Shown: positions 21,725 through 32,540 of the stretch, one piece after another
Numbering within the stretch: the first letter of the stretch is position 1
Layout: every line of letters starts with the position of its first letter
NCBI GenBank assembly: GCA_946406115.1
Contig: OX291550.1
Location: 28,310,722 to 28,374,721, forward strand
Origin: Apoda limacodes
Lineage: Eukaryota; Arthropoda; Insecta; Lepidoptera; Limacodidae
Direction of reading: 5' to 3'
Length of the DNA stretch: 64,000 nucleotides
The notes under the pieces: model-generated
What the model was told of the DNA's origin: nothing
Databases searched by the model: none
What the model saw: the letters and a program-made list of their open reading frames with translations, nothing else
Made by a program: the position numbers and the translations under genes

Positions 21725-21962
21725 ATAAGGTTTTGATTTATTTGTGTCACAATATGCGACAAAAATTACCGTACTTTGGGATCATTTTTTATTGCATCGT
21801 CTTTAGCTTTAAGTGACCGCAGATTTAAGTAGGTATTTCATATTAATTTCAACTTGATATCTTCACGCATCCCTGAGAAGAGTGGTCTTGACAGACAGAC
21901 AGACAACAAAGTGATCCTATGAGTGTTTCTTTTTTCCCTTTTGAGGTCCGGAACCCTAAAAA
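21725..21962 (+). repeat. Interspersed repeat ending 'ggaaccctaaaaa'
   Basis: 'ggttttgatttatttgtgtc', 'gacagacagacagacaacaa', 'agtgatcctatgagtg' and 'ttttgaggtccggaacccta'. Related copies at about 56560-56660 and 56770-57020. Confidence 0.75.
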
Positions 21963-23020
21963 CACTAAGTCGGAAGCCTAGAACAATACAAATTTTTTCG
22001 ATAATAGCCGACCATTAGTTACATATTTCTGTAGAAGCACATTTTTGAAATTATCATTTTTTAAAAAGGATATCATACATGACTATTGTCAGCGCAAAAG
22101 GACATCAGGATTCGTTCTTCGATGTGCAAATGTTATATTAAATTTTTTTTAACCGATTAAATTAAAATTAGTATTGAATAAGTAGCAGCACTAACTGAAT
22201 AAGTTAAATATTACTAAGCAATTTGTGTGTACACTGTGTCTGTTTTAAAAGCAATTCAAGTACCAAAAAGACGACTTTGGGCATATCAATTCGTAAGCTC
22301 TGCCTAACTATGCTAATTTTTAATTTTTATCTTTTCACAATACTCGTCTCGTACCATCCTAACACTTTTTACCGAAGAAGTGGTCAACGAACCGGTATTG
22401 GTAACTGTAGGTAACCGGGAAAAGATCGGCATGGCAGTCCAAGGTTCTACCATTTAGGCAACTAGGTCGTCTTATTAGCTTAAGCTATATTATGTACGTT
22501 TGATTATAGATAGGTAGGTAGATAAGTAGGTAGGTAGGTAGGTAAATAGGCAGGTAGGTAGGTAGGTAGGTTGTGTAAACAAAAATAATGAAATGTTGCT
22601 ATTAAAAATAAATTATAGTAAAACGGTCTAACACTTTTAAAGGCAACAAGACTCTTAACATAACGAGATTGTCGACGTTATAAAGCAGATGGTCTTGTTT
22701 TGTTTTACTCGTACTTTCTCACGACATTTCTTTTCCTGTTATTTTTTAAATACAACCTTTTTGTCTAAGTGGCCGCGGCCGCAGTCACAGTCACAGCGAT
22801 TACTTATACTTTACGTAAAAGCGTTAAAATGTTTTGACTTTCGCTACTATTGTTCTATAATTTTATTGTTATTTTGTTTTGAACTTTTCTATTTAGAAGA
22901 CAGACGGGGAAAGATTATCACATTTAACAACATCTAATGTATAAAGATTTTAATTGGACACATTAAAATTTTATAAATTAGATAGTATTTATGTAACTAA
23001 TTATGTAGGTACCTTAATCC
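21963..23020. other. AT-rich DNA with a TAGG microsatellite
   Basis: No gene seen. An imperfect (TAGG)n tract covers 22505-22571. 'ggccgcggccgc' at about 22770 is a small G+C patch without other support. Confidence 0.45.
22505..22571. repeat. (TAGG)n microsatellite
   Basis: About 16 imperfect 'aggt' units, with 'gata' and 'aaat' interruptions. Confidence 0.9.
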
Positions 23021-23024
23021 TACT

Positions 23025-23335
23025 ACTAAGGTGGCAAATAAGCACACGGTCCGCCTGATGGTAAGCGGTCACCGTGGCCTATGGACGCTTGCAACACCAG
23101 GGGTATCACTCGCGCGTTGCCGACCCTTCAAAAATCCAATAACTTCTTTCTTGAAGAATCCCATACTGTAGTCCTTAGAGAAAACGTTGGCAGGAAGCTC
23201 ATTCCACAATCCAAGCGTTCGCGGGAGGAAGTTTCTCTGAAATATACAATAACACAATAAAGTAAATAACATTATGTTTGCTAGCGCTACTCCTTGTGGA
23301 TATGGTCTGCGATGGTCAATTTCATCTTGCACAAT
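23025..23335 (-). pseudogene. LINE ORF2 C-terminus and tail
   Basis: On the minus strand the frame ends with FQRNFLPRTLGLWNELPANV, then SMGFFKKEVIGFLKGRQRAS and DTPGVASVHRPR. This is the diagnostic C-terminus of lepidopteran jockey-like LINEs, followed by the usual 3' tail to about 23025. It is the least degraded of the five copies of this tail. The copy is short, and its N-terminal part before FQRN looks unrelated. Confidence 0.8.
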
Positions 23336-24644
23336 TTACAATATAATTTCGTATTTTGTCGAATTTCGAGACAATTCACTAATAATTTATTAAATAATTT
23401 TATTTTTATCGAACGATAGAGAATCCTACTACTAGTTTTATAATAACTTAATTCCAGTGCACGTCTCAGTATCTATAGCTACCATACTATGCGCACGTCG
23501 AGTGCCAAATGTTCAAGAACTATATTCATAGTGCTTGTTCCAATTACACTCATTATGTATGTAGGTACCTACTACCACTTGAGATCTACTAAAGTTCCGT
23601 AGGTTTCAAACCATAGATTTACCGGTTTTTTGCATCATACGAACCTCGTCCTGACAATTACGAACAAAACAAAAAAGAAATCAGCCAAATCGGTCGGGCC
23701 GTTCTCTACTGATACTCCGTCATATAATGCCGTGCCATGACAGTTTTATGATTCTTTTAAATGTGCCTTGCTCACTCAGCGCAAGATATTGGGGTACTTG
23801 TGCGAAGCCCATTGTCTCCTCTTACCATGGGCGGATCCAGCGGGGGGCCACAATAGTGCATTTCAATAATTATTGAATGGTTTACCCTTAGTGCGGGAGT
23901 CTTGCTTGAATCAGTTGGTCTGGGTAAACTCTATGTTACACGTACGAATTACCGCGCTATCACATCTGAAATTTGAGAAGATAATATAATCACTCCTGAG
24001 CTACACTTAGTATAAAGAAGAGAAAGCGCTAGTTTTGTTCCATTTAAGCGGTGCCAAGTCCCGATATACAATGTTGCATGTTTTAGTGTGATTTTAAAGC
24101 CGTTTCACGTCAAAAACACTAAAGAAACTAACGACACTCAAAAAAACCTCCCGCCATTAGCGACTGGTTATATTTAATTTTTTCTTATTAAATAGCAAGC
24201 TGTTCAAAATATACGTAATTGTTGGCGTGAAATAATTATGCGATTAATTGAATTGACATGGAAAATTGTAAACTACTAAACTAAAACCACAAATCTGATG
24301 CATACATCAAACTTATAAAAAATATAACAGATAGAAAGCATGTGTAACACTTCAATATTTGCTTAATATGTATGAGCGTAAAGATTTATCTTTTGCAATC
24401 TGCAGATAATCTGACATCTGATTAATAGTTTGATGCTGGTAAGTTTCTATTGAAATTATTCATTTATCTTTTGACACAAGTCGAGTCTGTTTATTAAATG
24501 TTGTTAAAAAGTCAAATCGTTCGCTGTTAAGTAAAATCTTAACTAAAACTGTTACCGTCTGGAGGTCACTCAGATGTATAGCTGTACGATTTTTTTTTTC
24601 AATTGATTTTGTTGTTGGTATTACAATAGCAACACTTAAACACA
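23336..24644. other. No gene seen
   Basis: AT-rich. Positions 23620-23740 ('gcatcatacgaacctcgtcc', 'ccaaatcggtcgggccgtt') read like an old interspersed repeat of unknown family. The 24460-24645 ORF has no recognisable content. Confidence 0.4.
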
Positions 24645-24868
24645 CTTAAGTAGGTACGCTTAACTCAGTTAGGTAGGTACGAAAAACTCGGTTAGGTAGG
24701 TAAGCCAAACTCAGTTAGGTAGGTACGAAAAACTCGGTTAGGTAGGTAAGCCAAACTCAGTTAGGTAGGTACGCCAAACTCAGTTAGGTAGGTACGCAAA
24801 ACTCAGTAAGGTAGGTAAGCCAAACTCAGTTAGGTAGGTAAGCCAAACTCAGTTAGGATGGTACGCCA
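24645..24868. repeat. 23-bp minisatellite
   Basis: About nine to ten copies of 'ctcagttaggtaggtacgaa' + 'aaa' or variants with 'aagccaaa'. Starts fall at 24664, 24687, 24710 and onward at 23-bp intervals. Confidence 0.9.
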
Positions 24869-25362
24869 AAGTTATGCTATCAGTTTAATTCCCTTTTTTA
24901 ATCTACCTAGTCAAATCGTTGCGATCAGGAATTTTAAATCATTGTGAGGCTTTTCACGGGTTTTTCCATTTTTGAAATATTTGACTACAAAGTCATTTTT
25001 GGTTTGATTTGTGTCGTTTTGTGTGATAAACTATGTGACGCATTGTAAAAAACATGTAAAAAACCAAAATCCTAGCTCACAAACTTACAGCATTATAACA
25101 CGACAAAATAAAGTCGAATGCTTTGCGAGAGATAGTTGAATAAGTGAAGGTTATTTTCCAACCAGAACAACGATAGAACGTAGGTATAGTAAACTTAGCC
25201 CAAGCAAGAGAAGCAAGCCGTTTTTTATAATATTATTTTACAATGGTTTTACCAGTAGGTACGAGGGGATACTAAAAAGTTTGCGGAAGGAAGAGATGTG
25301 TGGGGTGGCAGGGGTATGAGTTGCTCATTTGGGTAGGCACTAATAGATCACTCTATAAATAT
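24869..25362. other. No gene seen
   Basis: AT-rich. Nothing coding or structured recognised. Confidence 0.4.
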
Positions 25363-25648
25363 ACTAGCTTTTAGCAGCGGCTTCGCCCGCCTTAAATTTG
25401 GTTAGCGGCTTAGGATTCTTACGACCACTCCTTGATTATACTAAAGAAGTTTGTTATAGCAAGCTTTAGCTGCAGCTATGGTTCGTTTATGGAATTCGGT
25501 TACAGTTACTGGGCATAAAAATAGCTTTTGTCATGTTCCAGGATCTAACCTCTATATGTGCCAAGTTGATGATGAAGCGTGATTTAGTAACAAACAACCA
25601 AACATCCAAACTTTTGCATTTATATAATATTAATGGGATAGCTGGTAA
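25363..25648 (+). repeat. Degraded 'ctagcttttagcagcggc' repeat
   Basis: Contains 'cggcttcgcccgccttaaat', 'ttatagcaagctttagctgc' and 'aacaaacatccaaacttttgc'-like end text. Cut or bordered at its 3' end by the MITE at 25649. Confidence 0.7.
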
Positions 25649-25881
25649 TTAAGGCCCCTCTTACAGCCCACTAGCGCCGCTATTAGTTAAAAGTGGCCGT
25701 TTTTAGCAGAAATGCTAACTGTAACTCACAGATATTATGTAGAAACTACATTAAACTTTCTAAAAATAGCTTATAACCAGCTTTATATTTGCGACATTTG
25801 GATTTTAGAAATTCGTTTTCTACGAAGAGAAAATTGAGGATATCTAATAGCGGCGCTAGTGGGCTGTAAGAGGGGCCTTAA
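25649..25881. mobile_element. 233-bp MITE with perfect 38-bp TIRs
   Basis: The left arm 25649-25686 starts TTAAGGCCCCTCTTACAGCC. The right arm 25844-25881 is its exact reverse complement over 38 bp. TTAA at both outer ends suggests either TTAA target duplication (piggyBac- or Kolobok-like) or TTAA as part of the TIR. No ORF. A fragment at about 49875-49915 ('gcggcgctagtggaacgcag') may be a related end. Confidence 0.88.
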
Positions 25882-25883
25882 TG

Positions 25884-26175
25884 AATTTTGTCAGCGGCTT
25901 CACTCTTACGTTTAATTATAGGAACTAATGACTAATTATACTAACGAAGTTTGCTATAGCAAGCTATAGTTAGTTTTAGCTCGGTTATAGTTATTCCCGC
26001 GTTAATTCCGGTTAATTTAGTTCTTAATTTTTCGGTATAAAAACTATCCTATGTCTTTACCTGAAACTCAATCTATCGTCATACTAAATTTCATCTAAAT
26101 CGGTCCATGCATGTCTTATGAAGTAACAGACAGTCAGACAGACAAAAACAATTTTTGCATTTATAATGTTTATAG
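25884..26175 (+). repeat. Degraded 'cagcggcttcactc' repeat
   Basis: A second copy of the same repeat as 25363, in the same orientation ('gctatagcaagctatagtta', 'ttcatctaaatcggtccatg', 'cagacagtcagacagacaaa'). Confidence 0.7.
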
Positions 26176-27440
26176 GAACAAGTTTAAACCTAATTGGGTC
26201 ATTAAATTCTGAGACATCGACGACATATACCTATCTACTTTTAAAAAAATGTACCTATTTTTTATTATTTTATGTATATGGCTAGTTTTATATATTCTCT
26301 TCTTCTTACACTGATCTCATCAAAAACATAACATGTACAAAAATGCACAAACCTCGCAACGCAGTTTTTCTGCCATTAAAAGTTGTGAAATTAAATGTAA
26401 ACAAAGTCGGTTAATTCAGTACCTACCTATCTATGGTAGCAGCTATTCAACCACTTTGTCCTAAATTGATATCTAGTTAGTTAGCTAAGAACATTTTATA
26501 GTAATCATATAAATAAAAATAATCTATACATATACTAACTAACCGAACCGACACTACTGCACCGATTTCAAAAATTCTTTAACCATTAGAATGCTACATT
26601 ATCCTTGAGTAACATAGGCTATATTTATTACTAGAAAAAATTAGGGATCCCTACTAAAACTTCAATTATGTAACCCAAGGTGTAAAAAAATTTGCCATAA
26701 AATGTCTTTTATCGTATGCGCTGCGGAAACGAATAATGTTGAAAACAATGTTCTACAATATTAAAGAACATATCAATATCTATAAAAAACTTCGTCATAC
26801 CGTATGTCCAACTGTAGTTGTTATGTCACTATAATATATACTACACGTAAGTAACTTAAATAATTGCATTGCATGTTTAATTTGATTCTCCTTCCCTTTC
26901 ATTCCGCGAACTTTTTGACCCCCCCTCGTATATTAATATATAATACGTTTATAAAAAATACGCTGTTTGTGGTATAGATTAACCACGACATTATAATTCT
27001 TAATGACTGGAATAAGACATGTAATTTAACAAAATAAAGGTTAAGTTTGCATGCACTGTTACTTATCAGGTTCGCCATGTCCGGCTAAACACATTACCCT
27101 ACTATCAGAGCAACATGGTAAACAGAAGCATGTTATTAGCAAGCAGTATTTTGCACATCAATAAGGTTGAGATAGCGATGGGAGAGAAAATGTGTTCGCA
27201 TTTATTTAGCGTACGCACACTAGGTGTTGCGTAAAGTGGTTTCGCCGTCGCGCCCTTTAACGGGCGTTATTGTTAAAAAAATATCAGCGTTTATTATATA
27301 GGTACTGGGCCTTGCGTATGCAATTTTAAATGTGAAATATACGGTTTCTTTTGCATTCTTAACATATATATCTATATATAATACCTTTAAACGAGCAATT
27401 CTTGTATATATATATATATAGATACATAATCTGAATCTCG
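26176..27440. other. No gene seen; old interspersed repeat
   Basis: Positions about 26515-26960 ('agtaacataggctatattta', 'taacccaaggtgtaaaaaaa', 'tgtcttttatcgtatgcgct') resemble a widespread lepidopteran repeat. (AT)n runs lie at 27363-27382 and 27404-27421. No credible ORF. Confidence 0.45.
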
Positions 27441-27781
27441 GAAACGGCTCCAACGATTTTCATGAAATTTAGTATGCGGGGATTTCGGGAACGATAAATC
27501 GATCTAGCTAGGTTTCATTTTTAGTAAACGTCTTTTTATTCATGTTTTTAGGCAATGATAAACTGAAAAATATGACTCTTCTTGACATCTATTGGCGAGT
27601 GATAAGCAACACTAAAGCTACTTGACAACAGATGGCGTTATTAAGCAACGCCTAAGCTACTTGACAATAGATGGTGTAGTTGAAAAAACCCGAGCAAAGC
27701 TCGGTCCTTAGGAACTATTTATTTAACTTTAAATTTTCCACGGTAATGCCACATCAGGGCATAATCTTCTTTCTAATTTTC
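27441..27781 (+). repeat. Interspersed repeat interrupted by the LTR element
   Basis: 'ttcatgaaatttagtatgcg', 'cttgacatctattggcgagt' and 'ccgagcaaagctcggtcctt' are typical of an old lepidopteran repeat. Two further 'acttgacaacagatggcg'-type phrases follow. The flank then runs into AGCC, the LTR element's target site. Confidence 0.55.
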
Positions 27782-27785
27782 AGCC

Positions 27786-28593
27786 TGTAGCGAGTGAAGT
27801 ATTTTATTTTGTATATTTAGTGTGTAATTAGCTTTAAATTACCCTTTTGCGTGTTATGTCAAAATCATTGTAAAATTCTATATCCATACATGCATGGAAT
27901 GCCATACTCATTTACGTCAACAGTCTTTTAAATCAGATTTTTAAAAAGATGACGGATGGAAAATTATTGAAAAGGAGTCTTTTGGAGATTTTCTCAAAGA
28001 TAGATGTTTAAAACCAAAATTTGCAATTTTTACCTAAAATAAATAGGAATTAATCTTTTTGGAGTGCATCAAGTTCTGAGAGAAGCAGGAACTAAGGAGA
28101 TGTAAATTACAAGAGGAATTTACCGCACGAGCTTTAATAAGAGAAGGTTTGATATTCTCGATAAAATATCTCAAGGTTGTGGGTTCTACCATAAACCCTC
28201 CCATCAGGTACCTAAGTGCATTTATTTGGATAGGTGATTATTGCTATATTGATTCTGCGGATTGGCTTTTTTTCGCCATATTGATTTTTAATTTCTCAAT
28301 CTGAAAAGAATGGTAATGGCATAGATTGCTGAAAATTTGGTGAAAATTACATCATATTACGATTAATTGATATTTTCGACAATACAGTCGACCCGAAGGA
28401 AAAATTACGATACCATCGTCTAGATAGGAAAAAGACGGCAAAACAGATAAATTCGGAAACTGAATTTATTATGGAATTATAGACTTTCAAATTGTTTATT
28501 TGTGAATTAGTGATTGTATATAAAACTAAAAATAAATTGTATTAACGAACCTATCTTTTCATTTATCTTCCCCTGGGGAATTGAGTCTTAACA
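27786..28593 (+). repeat. 5' LTR
   Basis: Starts TGTAGCGAG and ends GTCTTAACA. A TATATAAA box at 28517-28524 and AATAAA at 28531-28536 lie near the 3' end, so transcription probably starts at about 28545-28555. Confidence 0.93.
28517..28524 (+). promoter_or_regulatory. LTR TATA box
   Basis: TATATAAA in the 5' LTR, with an identical copy in the 3' LTR at 36356-36363. It is the best core-promoter candidate for the genomic RNA. Confidence 0.55.
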
Positions 28594-28596
28594 AGC

Positions 28597-28610
28597 GGCG
28601 CCCAACGGGA
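28597..28610 (+). promoter_or_regulatory. Primer binding site, tRNA-Lys-like
   Basis: GGCGCCCAACG begins three bases after the LTR. It complements the 3' end of insect tRNA-Lys (…CGTTGGGCGCC), as in several Gypsy lineages. The usual T of TGGCGCC is C here. Confidence 0.6.
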
Positions 28611-29341
28611 TAAAAAATACAATTTTTTATAGTTCTGTATACGATCACCTCACGCAAAAGGTTTTTTTTAAAAAAAAAAAAATAGACATAATTTATATTT
28701 TTTTTTTTTTCAAAATTCAAAAAAAAAATGCAACTATCTGCGTTACATTCATGTTTTACATGAGATTTTCGGACTCGTTTGGCTAATAACTATTATTTTT
28801 CTTTCGTCTCTTGTTTAAACAGTTAAAAGGTTGTATTGTAAGAAAACCTTATTTATTTACTAATCGTCAGATTAGTAACGAATTGCTAATATTAATAGTG
28901 TTTAATATTCATATAGGTCCACCAGGAGAAAATACTTCGGAGAAAAACGTTGACATCGTTTTTTCTTGTTTTTTTTTGGACAAATGGAGACAGTGAAAAG
29001 CTGTGTCGTTTAATTATTTATATTTGTCTCAAGTGAGGGGTTCTTTTACTACGTTATAAAACTACGTTATTTAACTAATAAATAAAAAGTCCCTACTAAT
29101 AATAATTTTATTTTTGTTGTTTCCAAGATTATCTTCGTCGATTATGTCTAAATCAGTACTTGACATAAGTGGGATTACACGTATAACATCTTGGAATCAA
29201 ATATATTAATATTGTTTTTACAGAGAGACTGTAAAGTAGTAAAAGTTTCGTTACGATTATTTTACTATTTTCTTTAAAGGAAGTGTGTGTCTGTGAGAAC
29301 TTTAAAAATAAATATATATATATACAATAAAATTAGTAAAA
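28611..29341 (+). other. Long untranslated leader of the LTR element
   Basis: About 730 nt between primer site and gag ATG, with A/T homopolymers at 28655-28730. A short upstream ORF (28811-28996) has no recognisable content. Confidence 0.5.
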
Positions 29342-30892
29342 ATGGAAAAATCTATTAAATATCACTTGCTCAACAAGAGTGAGCTGATCTATGAAACTTT
29401 AGTGAGATTTGAGAAACCAGCAGAATCTTTAATAGGTCTGAAGCGTCAAATATTAAAGTTGGTTGAAAAATTACCAACTAATGAGGTACTTGAGTCAACT
29501 TTAGATCCCAAAGAGGATATTGAAGGTGTAAAAGCTACTTTAACTTTTATAAAACAAAAGTTAGAGGACACAGGTATTAATAAGGAAAAAATTAAACGAT
29601 TGGAAGCTTTTTTAAATCATATACATTTTAGATACTTACGTATTGACATCACGGATAAGTTAAACTTGGGTCCAGAACTGGCTACAGTTAAAAATGAGTT
29701 CCAAAAATTGGATAAATTATGGAATAACAAGATTTTAGAGATTACTGAACTAGAATTTAATTCATTACAAGAAATTTCTGATTTAACTGATGACAATAGG
29801 TCAGAAGTCGGTAGTTTACCTGGAATTAACCAGGTATCTCAAAAATTTAATGAGGTCTTCAATAATTTAGAAGATGTAGACGTTAAACAAAATAAATTTA
29901 TTACAGTTTCTTGTGATAGAAGCTCTGCACTTGAATTGAAAAGATTCAATTATAATGGGAAGTCCTGCCCTAGGTCGTTTTTACAAAAACTAGAAGAATT
30001 TAGGCTTTCTAGGAATATAAAGAAAGATTTACTGTTAGCTAGAGCGTTTGAACTCTTTTCTGACGACGCTTTACATTGGTTTAGATTTATTAAAAAAAAG
30101 GTAAGCAATTGGGACGAACTTTGTATTAAATTAGTTGAAGATTTCGGTAGTTTCGACTACGATTATAAATTATTGAACTATATATACAAACGTACTCAAG
30201 GAGAAAACGAGAATATCATTATTTATACTGCAATAATGTCTGAAATGTTCAATAGGTTGAAGAAATCGCTTTCTGAGAGTGATCAATTAGAAATTTTGCT
30301 TCGAAACATCAGACCATGTTATTCCCTTTTTGTAGTACAAGCTAATGTAGTATCCATTGAGAATTTAATTAACATCTGCAAGAAATATGATCAATTTCTT
30401 GACAAAAACAGGAATTTTAAAGAACCACAAAACGGTGAAGTGATGTTTTCAGATTTTAACTATAATAAACCTTGTAGTTCTGCGAAAGTCCCCTTTGCAT
30501 ATAACAAAGGCAATAACTATGAAAATTGGAGACAGAATGAGTTTCGGATGGAACCACTTAATAGTTTTAAATCATTTAAAAACTATGAACAAAAACCTAC
30601 GGTTCGATTTGAATCTAGATCCCCTACGTATAAACCAATGGGTTATAGGAATCAAAATTTCAATTCGGCGAATTATGAGTCGCCTAGGAAAATTGCAGCG
30701 GTTCATGAAAATCGTCCGCCATTTTGTGTTCGATGCCGTGTACATGGACACGAACTTAGTAAATGCTCATCTAACAACATTGTTTGTTATAGATGTGGTT
30801 TTAAAAATGTAAGAACGATTGATTGCCCAAATTGTAATCAAGGTAATAATAATAACGTTAAAAATACTACAAATTATAATCAAAAAAACTAG
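29342..30892 (+). CDS. gag: Gag polyprotein of the Gypsy-like element
   Basis: 516 residues starting MEKSIKYHLLNKSELIYETL. Residues ~1-190 are helical and charged. Residues ~198-330 match a retrotransposon capsid domain (RAFELFSDDALHWFRFIKKK, WDELCIKLVEDF). Residues ~460-500 hold two Cys-rich knuckles, CVRCRVHGHELSKC and CYRCGFKN..DCPNC, expected to bind RNA during packaging. The second lacks the canonical His spacing. The tail is Asn-rich. The frame is intact, so this copy may still make Gag. TAG 30890-30892 overlaps a slippery heptamer, and pol follows in the -1 frame. The start is the first ATG with a favourable 'aaaaATGG' context. Confidence 0.9.
   Translation: MEKSIKYHLLNKSELIYETLVRFEKPAESLIGLKRQILKLVEKLPTNEVLESTLDPKEDIEGVKATLTFIKQKLEDTGINKEKIKRLEAFLNHIHFRYLRIDITDKLNLGPELATVKNEFQKLDKLWNNKILEITELEFNSLQEISDLTDDNRSEVGSLPGINQVSQKFNEVFNNLEDVDVKQNKFITVSCDRSSALELKRFNYNGKSCPRSFLQKLEEFRLSRNIKKDLLLARAFELFSDDALHWFRFIKKKVSNWDELCIKLVEDFGSFDYDYKLLNYIYKRTQGENENIIIYTAIMSEMFNRLKKSLSESDQLEILLRNIRPCYSLFVVQANVVSIENLINICKKYDQFLDKNRNFKEPQNGEVMFSDFNYNKPCSSAKVPFAYNKGNNYENWRQNEFRMEPLNSFKSFKNYEQKPTVRFESRSPTYKPMGYRNQNFNSANYESPRKIAAVHENRPPFCVRCRVHGHELSKCSSNNIVCYRCGFKNVRTIDCPNCNQGNNNNVKNTTNYNQKN
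30883..30889 (+). promoter_or_regulatory. -1 ribosomal frameshift site
   Basis: A AAA AAC in the gag frame, followed at once by the TAG stop. A -1 slip on this heptamer leads into the pol frame, which is open from 30889. This fits the classic X XXY YYZ rule. A downstream structure was not established. Confidence 0.75.
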
Positions 30893-31503
30893 GAAACAGG
30901 GGTCGTTGTGAACAAGTTTTACATGACTGGTCGTCATGGCTTAACAAAATCAACATTTTTTTCAATTCCTTTCGTAATACTTCGATCCTGTTTAAAAATG
31001 AAAATGATAATTTACGTCCTTTTTTAAAAATAAATATAAAAGAGACAGAATGTATGGGTCTCTTAGACACAGGTTCTTGCATCAGCGTTTTAGGGAATAA
31101 TTCACATCTAGCCATACAAAAGCTAGGTTTTACACTTTTAAGGGATGAGAATATAAAAGTTTCGACTGCTGGTAAAGCAGTACACCAAGCTATTGGCTAT
31201 TTTTTATTGCCAATGGTATTTAATAAACAATGTAATATAATTAAAACATTTGTTTTCCCAGATTTGTTCCCTTCAATAATTTTAGGGATAGATTTTTGGA
31301 AATCTTTTAATTTGGCACCTAATCTTTTTCAAATTAAGAACGAAATTAAAAAATCTAATATTTCTGAACTTTCTAAAGTGGAAAACAAGATTCAGTTTTA
31401 TAATAACCTTTCCCCTCTTCAAAAGGAGACGGCGGACAGAGTTATTAGTATTTTAAAGCTATTTCGTTTGAGGAAACTGGCATTATTGGTGAAACTAATC
31501 TAG
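30889..31503 (+). pseudogene. pol: Pol, protease part (frameshifted at its end)
   Basis: Open in the -1 frame from the slippery site. The aspartic protease active site LLDTGSCISVLG is at 31060-31095, and FPSIILGIDFWKSF ends the domain, the usual I-L-G-x-D-F/W of Gypsy proteases. The protease should cut the Gag-Pol polyprotein during particle maturation. At about 31456-31466 the frame is lost by a 1-nt indel. This frame stops at 31501-31503, while the reverse transcriptase continues in another frame. The protease itself looks complete. Confidence 0.8.
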
Positions 31504-32540
31504 TTACACATAGAATAGATACTGGTGATCACGCACCGATTAAACAACGAAATTATAGGCTATCTCCGGAAAGACAACGGGTACTTAGTGAAGAAGTAGA
31601 TAAAATGATAAAGTGGGACATTATTGAACCATGCGAGAGCCCATGGTTATCTCCAGTCTTAGTTACGCCTAAGAAGAATGGCGAATGGAGATTTTGTTTG
31701 GATAGTAGGAAATTAAATTCAATTACTAGGAAAGACGCGTATAATTTACCTTTTATTAATGAAATCTTAGATAATTTGTCTAATGCGAAATATTTAAGCA
31801 GTATTTATATTGCAAAAGCATTTTGGCAGATTCCTTTACACGTAGATGACAGAAACAAAACTGCGTTTTACGTTCCGACACGCGGCAGCTTTCAATTTAA
31901 ACGATTACCCTTCGGGTTATCAAATAGTCCTGCTACACAACAGAGATTGATGGATTCCTTGCTTTCTCCCAATTTTAACAACAAAGTATTCTGTTATTTA
32001 GATGATATTATCATTATTAGCGAGAGTTTCGAAGAACACATATCCCTTTTAAATCGAGTACTTGAAAAACTCACAAAGGCTCGTTTAACTATTAATTTTG
32101 AGAAGTGTAAGTTTTTTAAAAATGAGCTAAAATATCTAGGTTACATCGTGGATGAACGTGGTCTACGCACAGACCCAGATAAGGTGAAAGCCATTCTTGA
32201 AATTCCTACTCCTAAATCGCGTAAGGAGGTTCGTCGTTTTTTAGGAACAGCTAGTTACTATAGACGTTTTATACCCAATTTTAGTACTGTAGCTGGTCCT
32301 CTTAATTTATTAACGTCTGCGGGTAAAAATACGCCAAGATTTAAATGGACGAAAGAAGCGGATAACGCATTTAATACTTTAAAAAATCATTTTGTAAATA
32401 CACCTATTTTAGCTTGTCCCAATTATGATCTACCATTTAGTGTACATTGTGATGCATCTGGTTTTGGCATAGGTGCAATGCTTACTCAGGAGGTAGACGG
32501 CAATGAGGTTGTTGTGGCATACATCTGTATGCTAGTGTAG
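31464..32540 (+). pseudogene. pol: Pol, reverse transcriptase and start of RNase H
   Basis: After the frame break, the reading runs through IDTGDHAPIKQ into reverse transcriptase: SPWLSPVLVTPKKNGEWRFC, DSRKLNSITRKDAYNLPFI, LPFGLSNSPATQQ, YLDD at 31995-32006, KCKFFKNELKYLGYIVDERG and RRFLGTASYYRRFIPNF. RNase H begins with FSVHCDASGFGIGAML. The catalytic Asp of motif A is missing: SSIYIAKAFWQIPL has Tyr (TAT 31806-31808) where the family has Asp, which should abolish DNA synthesis. A small insertion near 32525-32555 adds TAG at 32538-32540 inside RNase H. Confidence 0.85.

Noticed and set aside
30495..30812. 105-codon ORF overlapping gag
   Set aside because: A shadow of the Cys- and Asn-rich gag tail in another frame.
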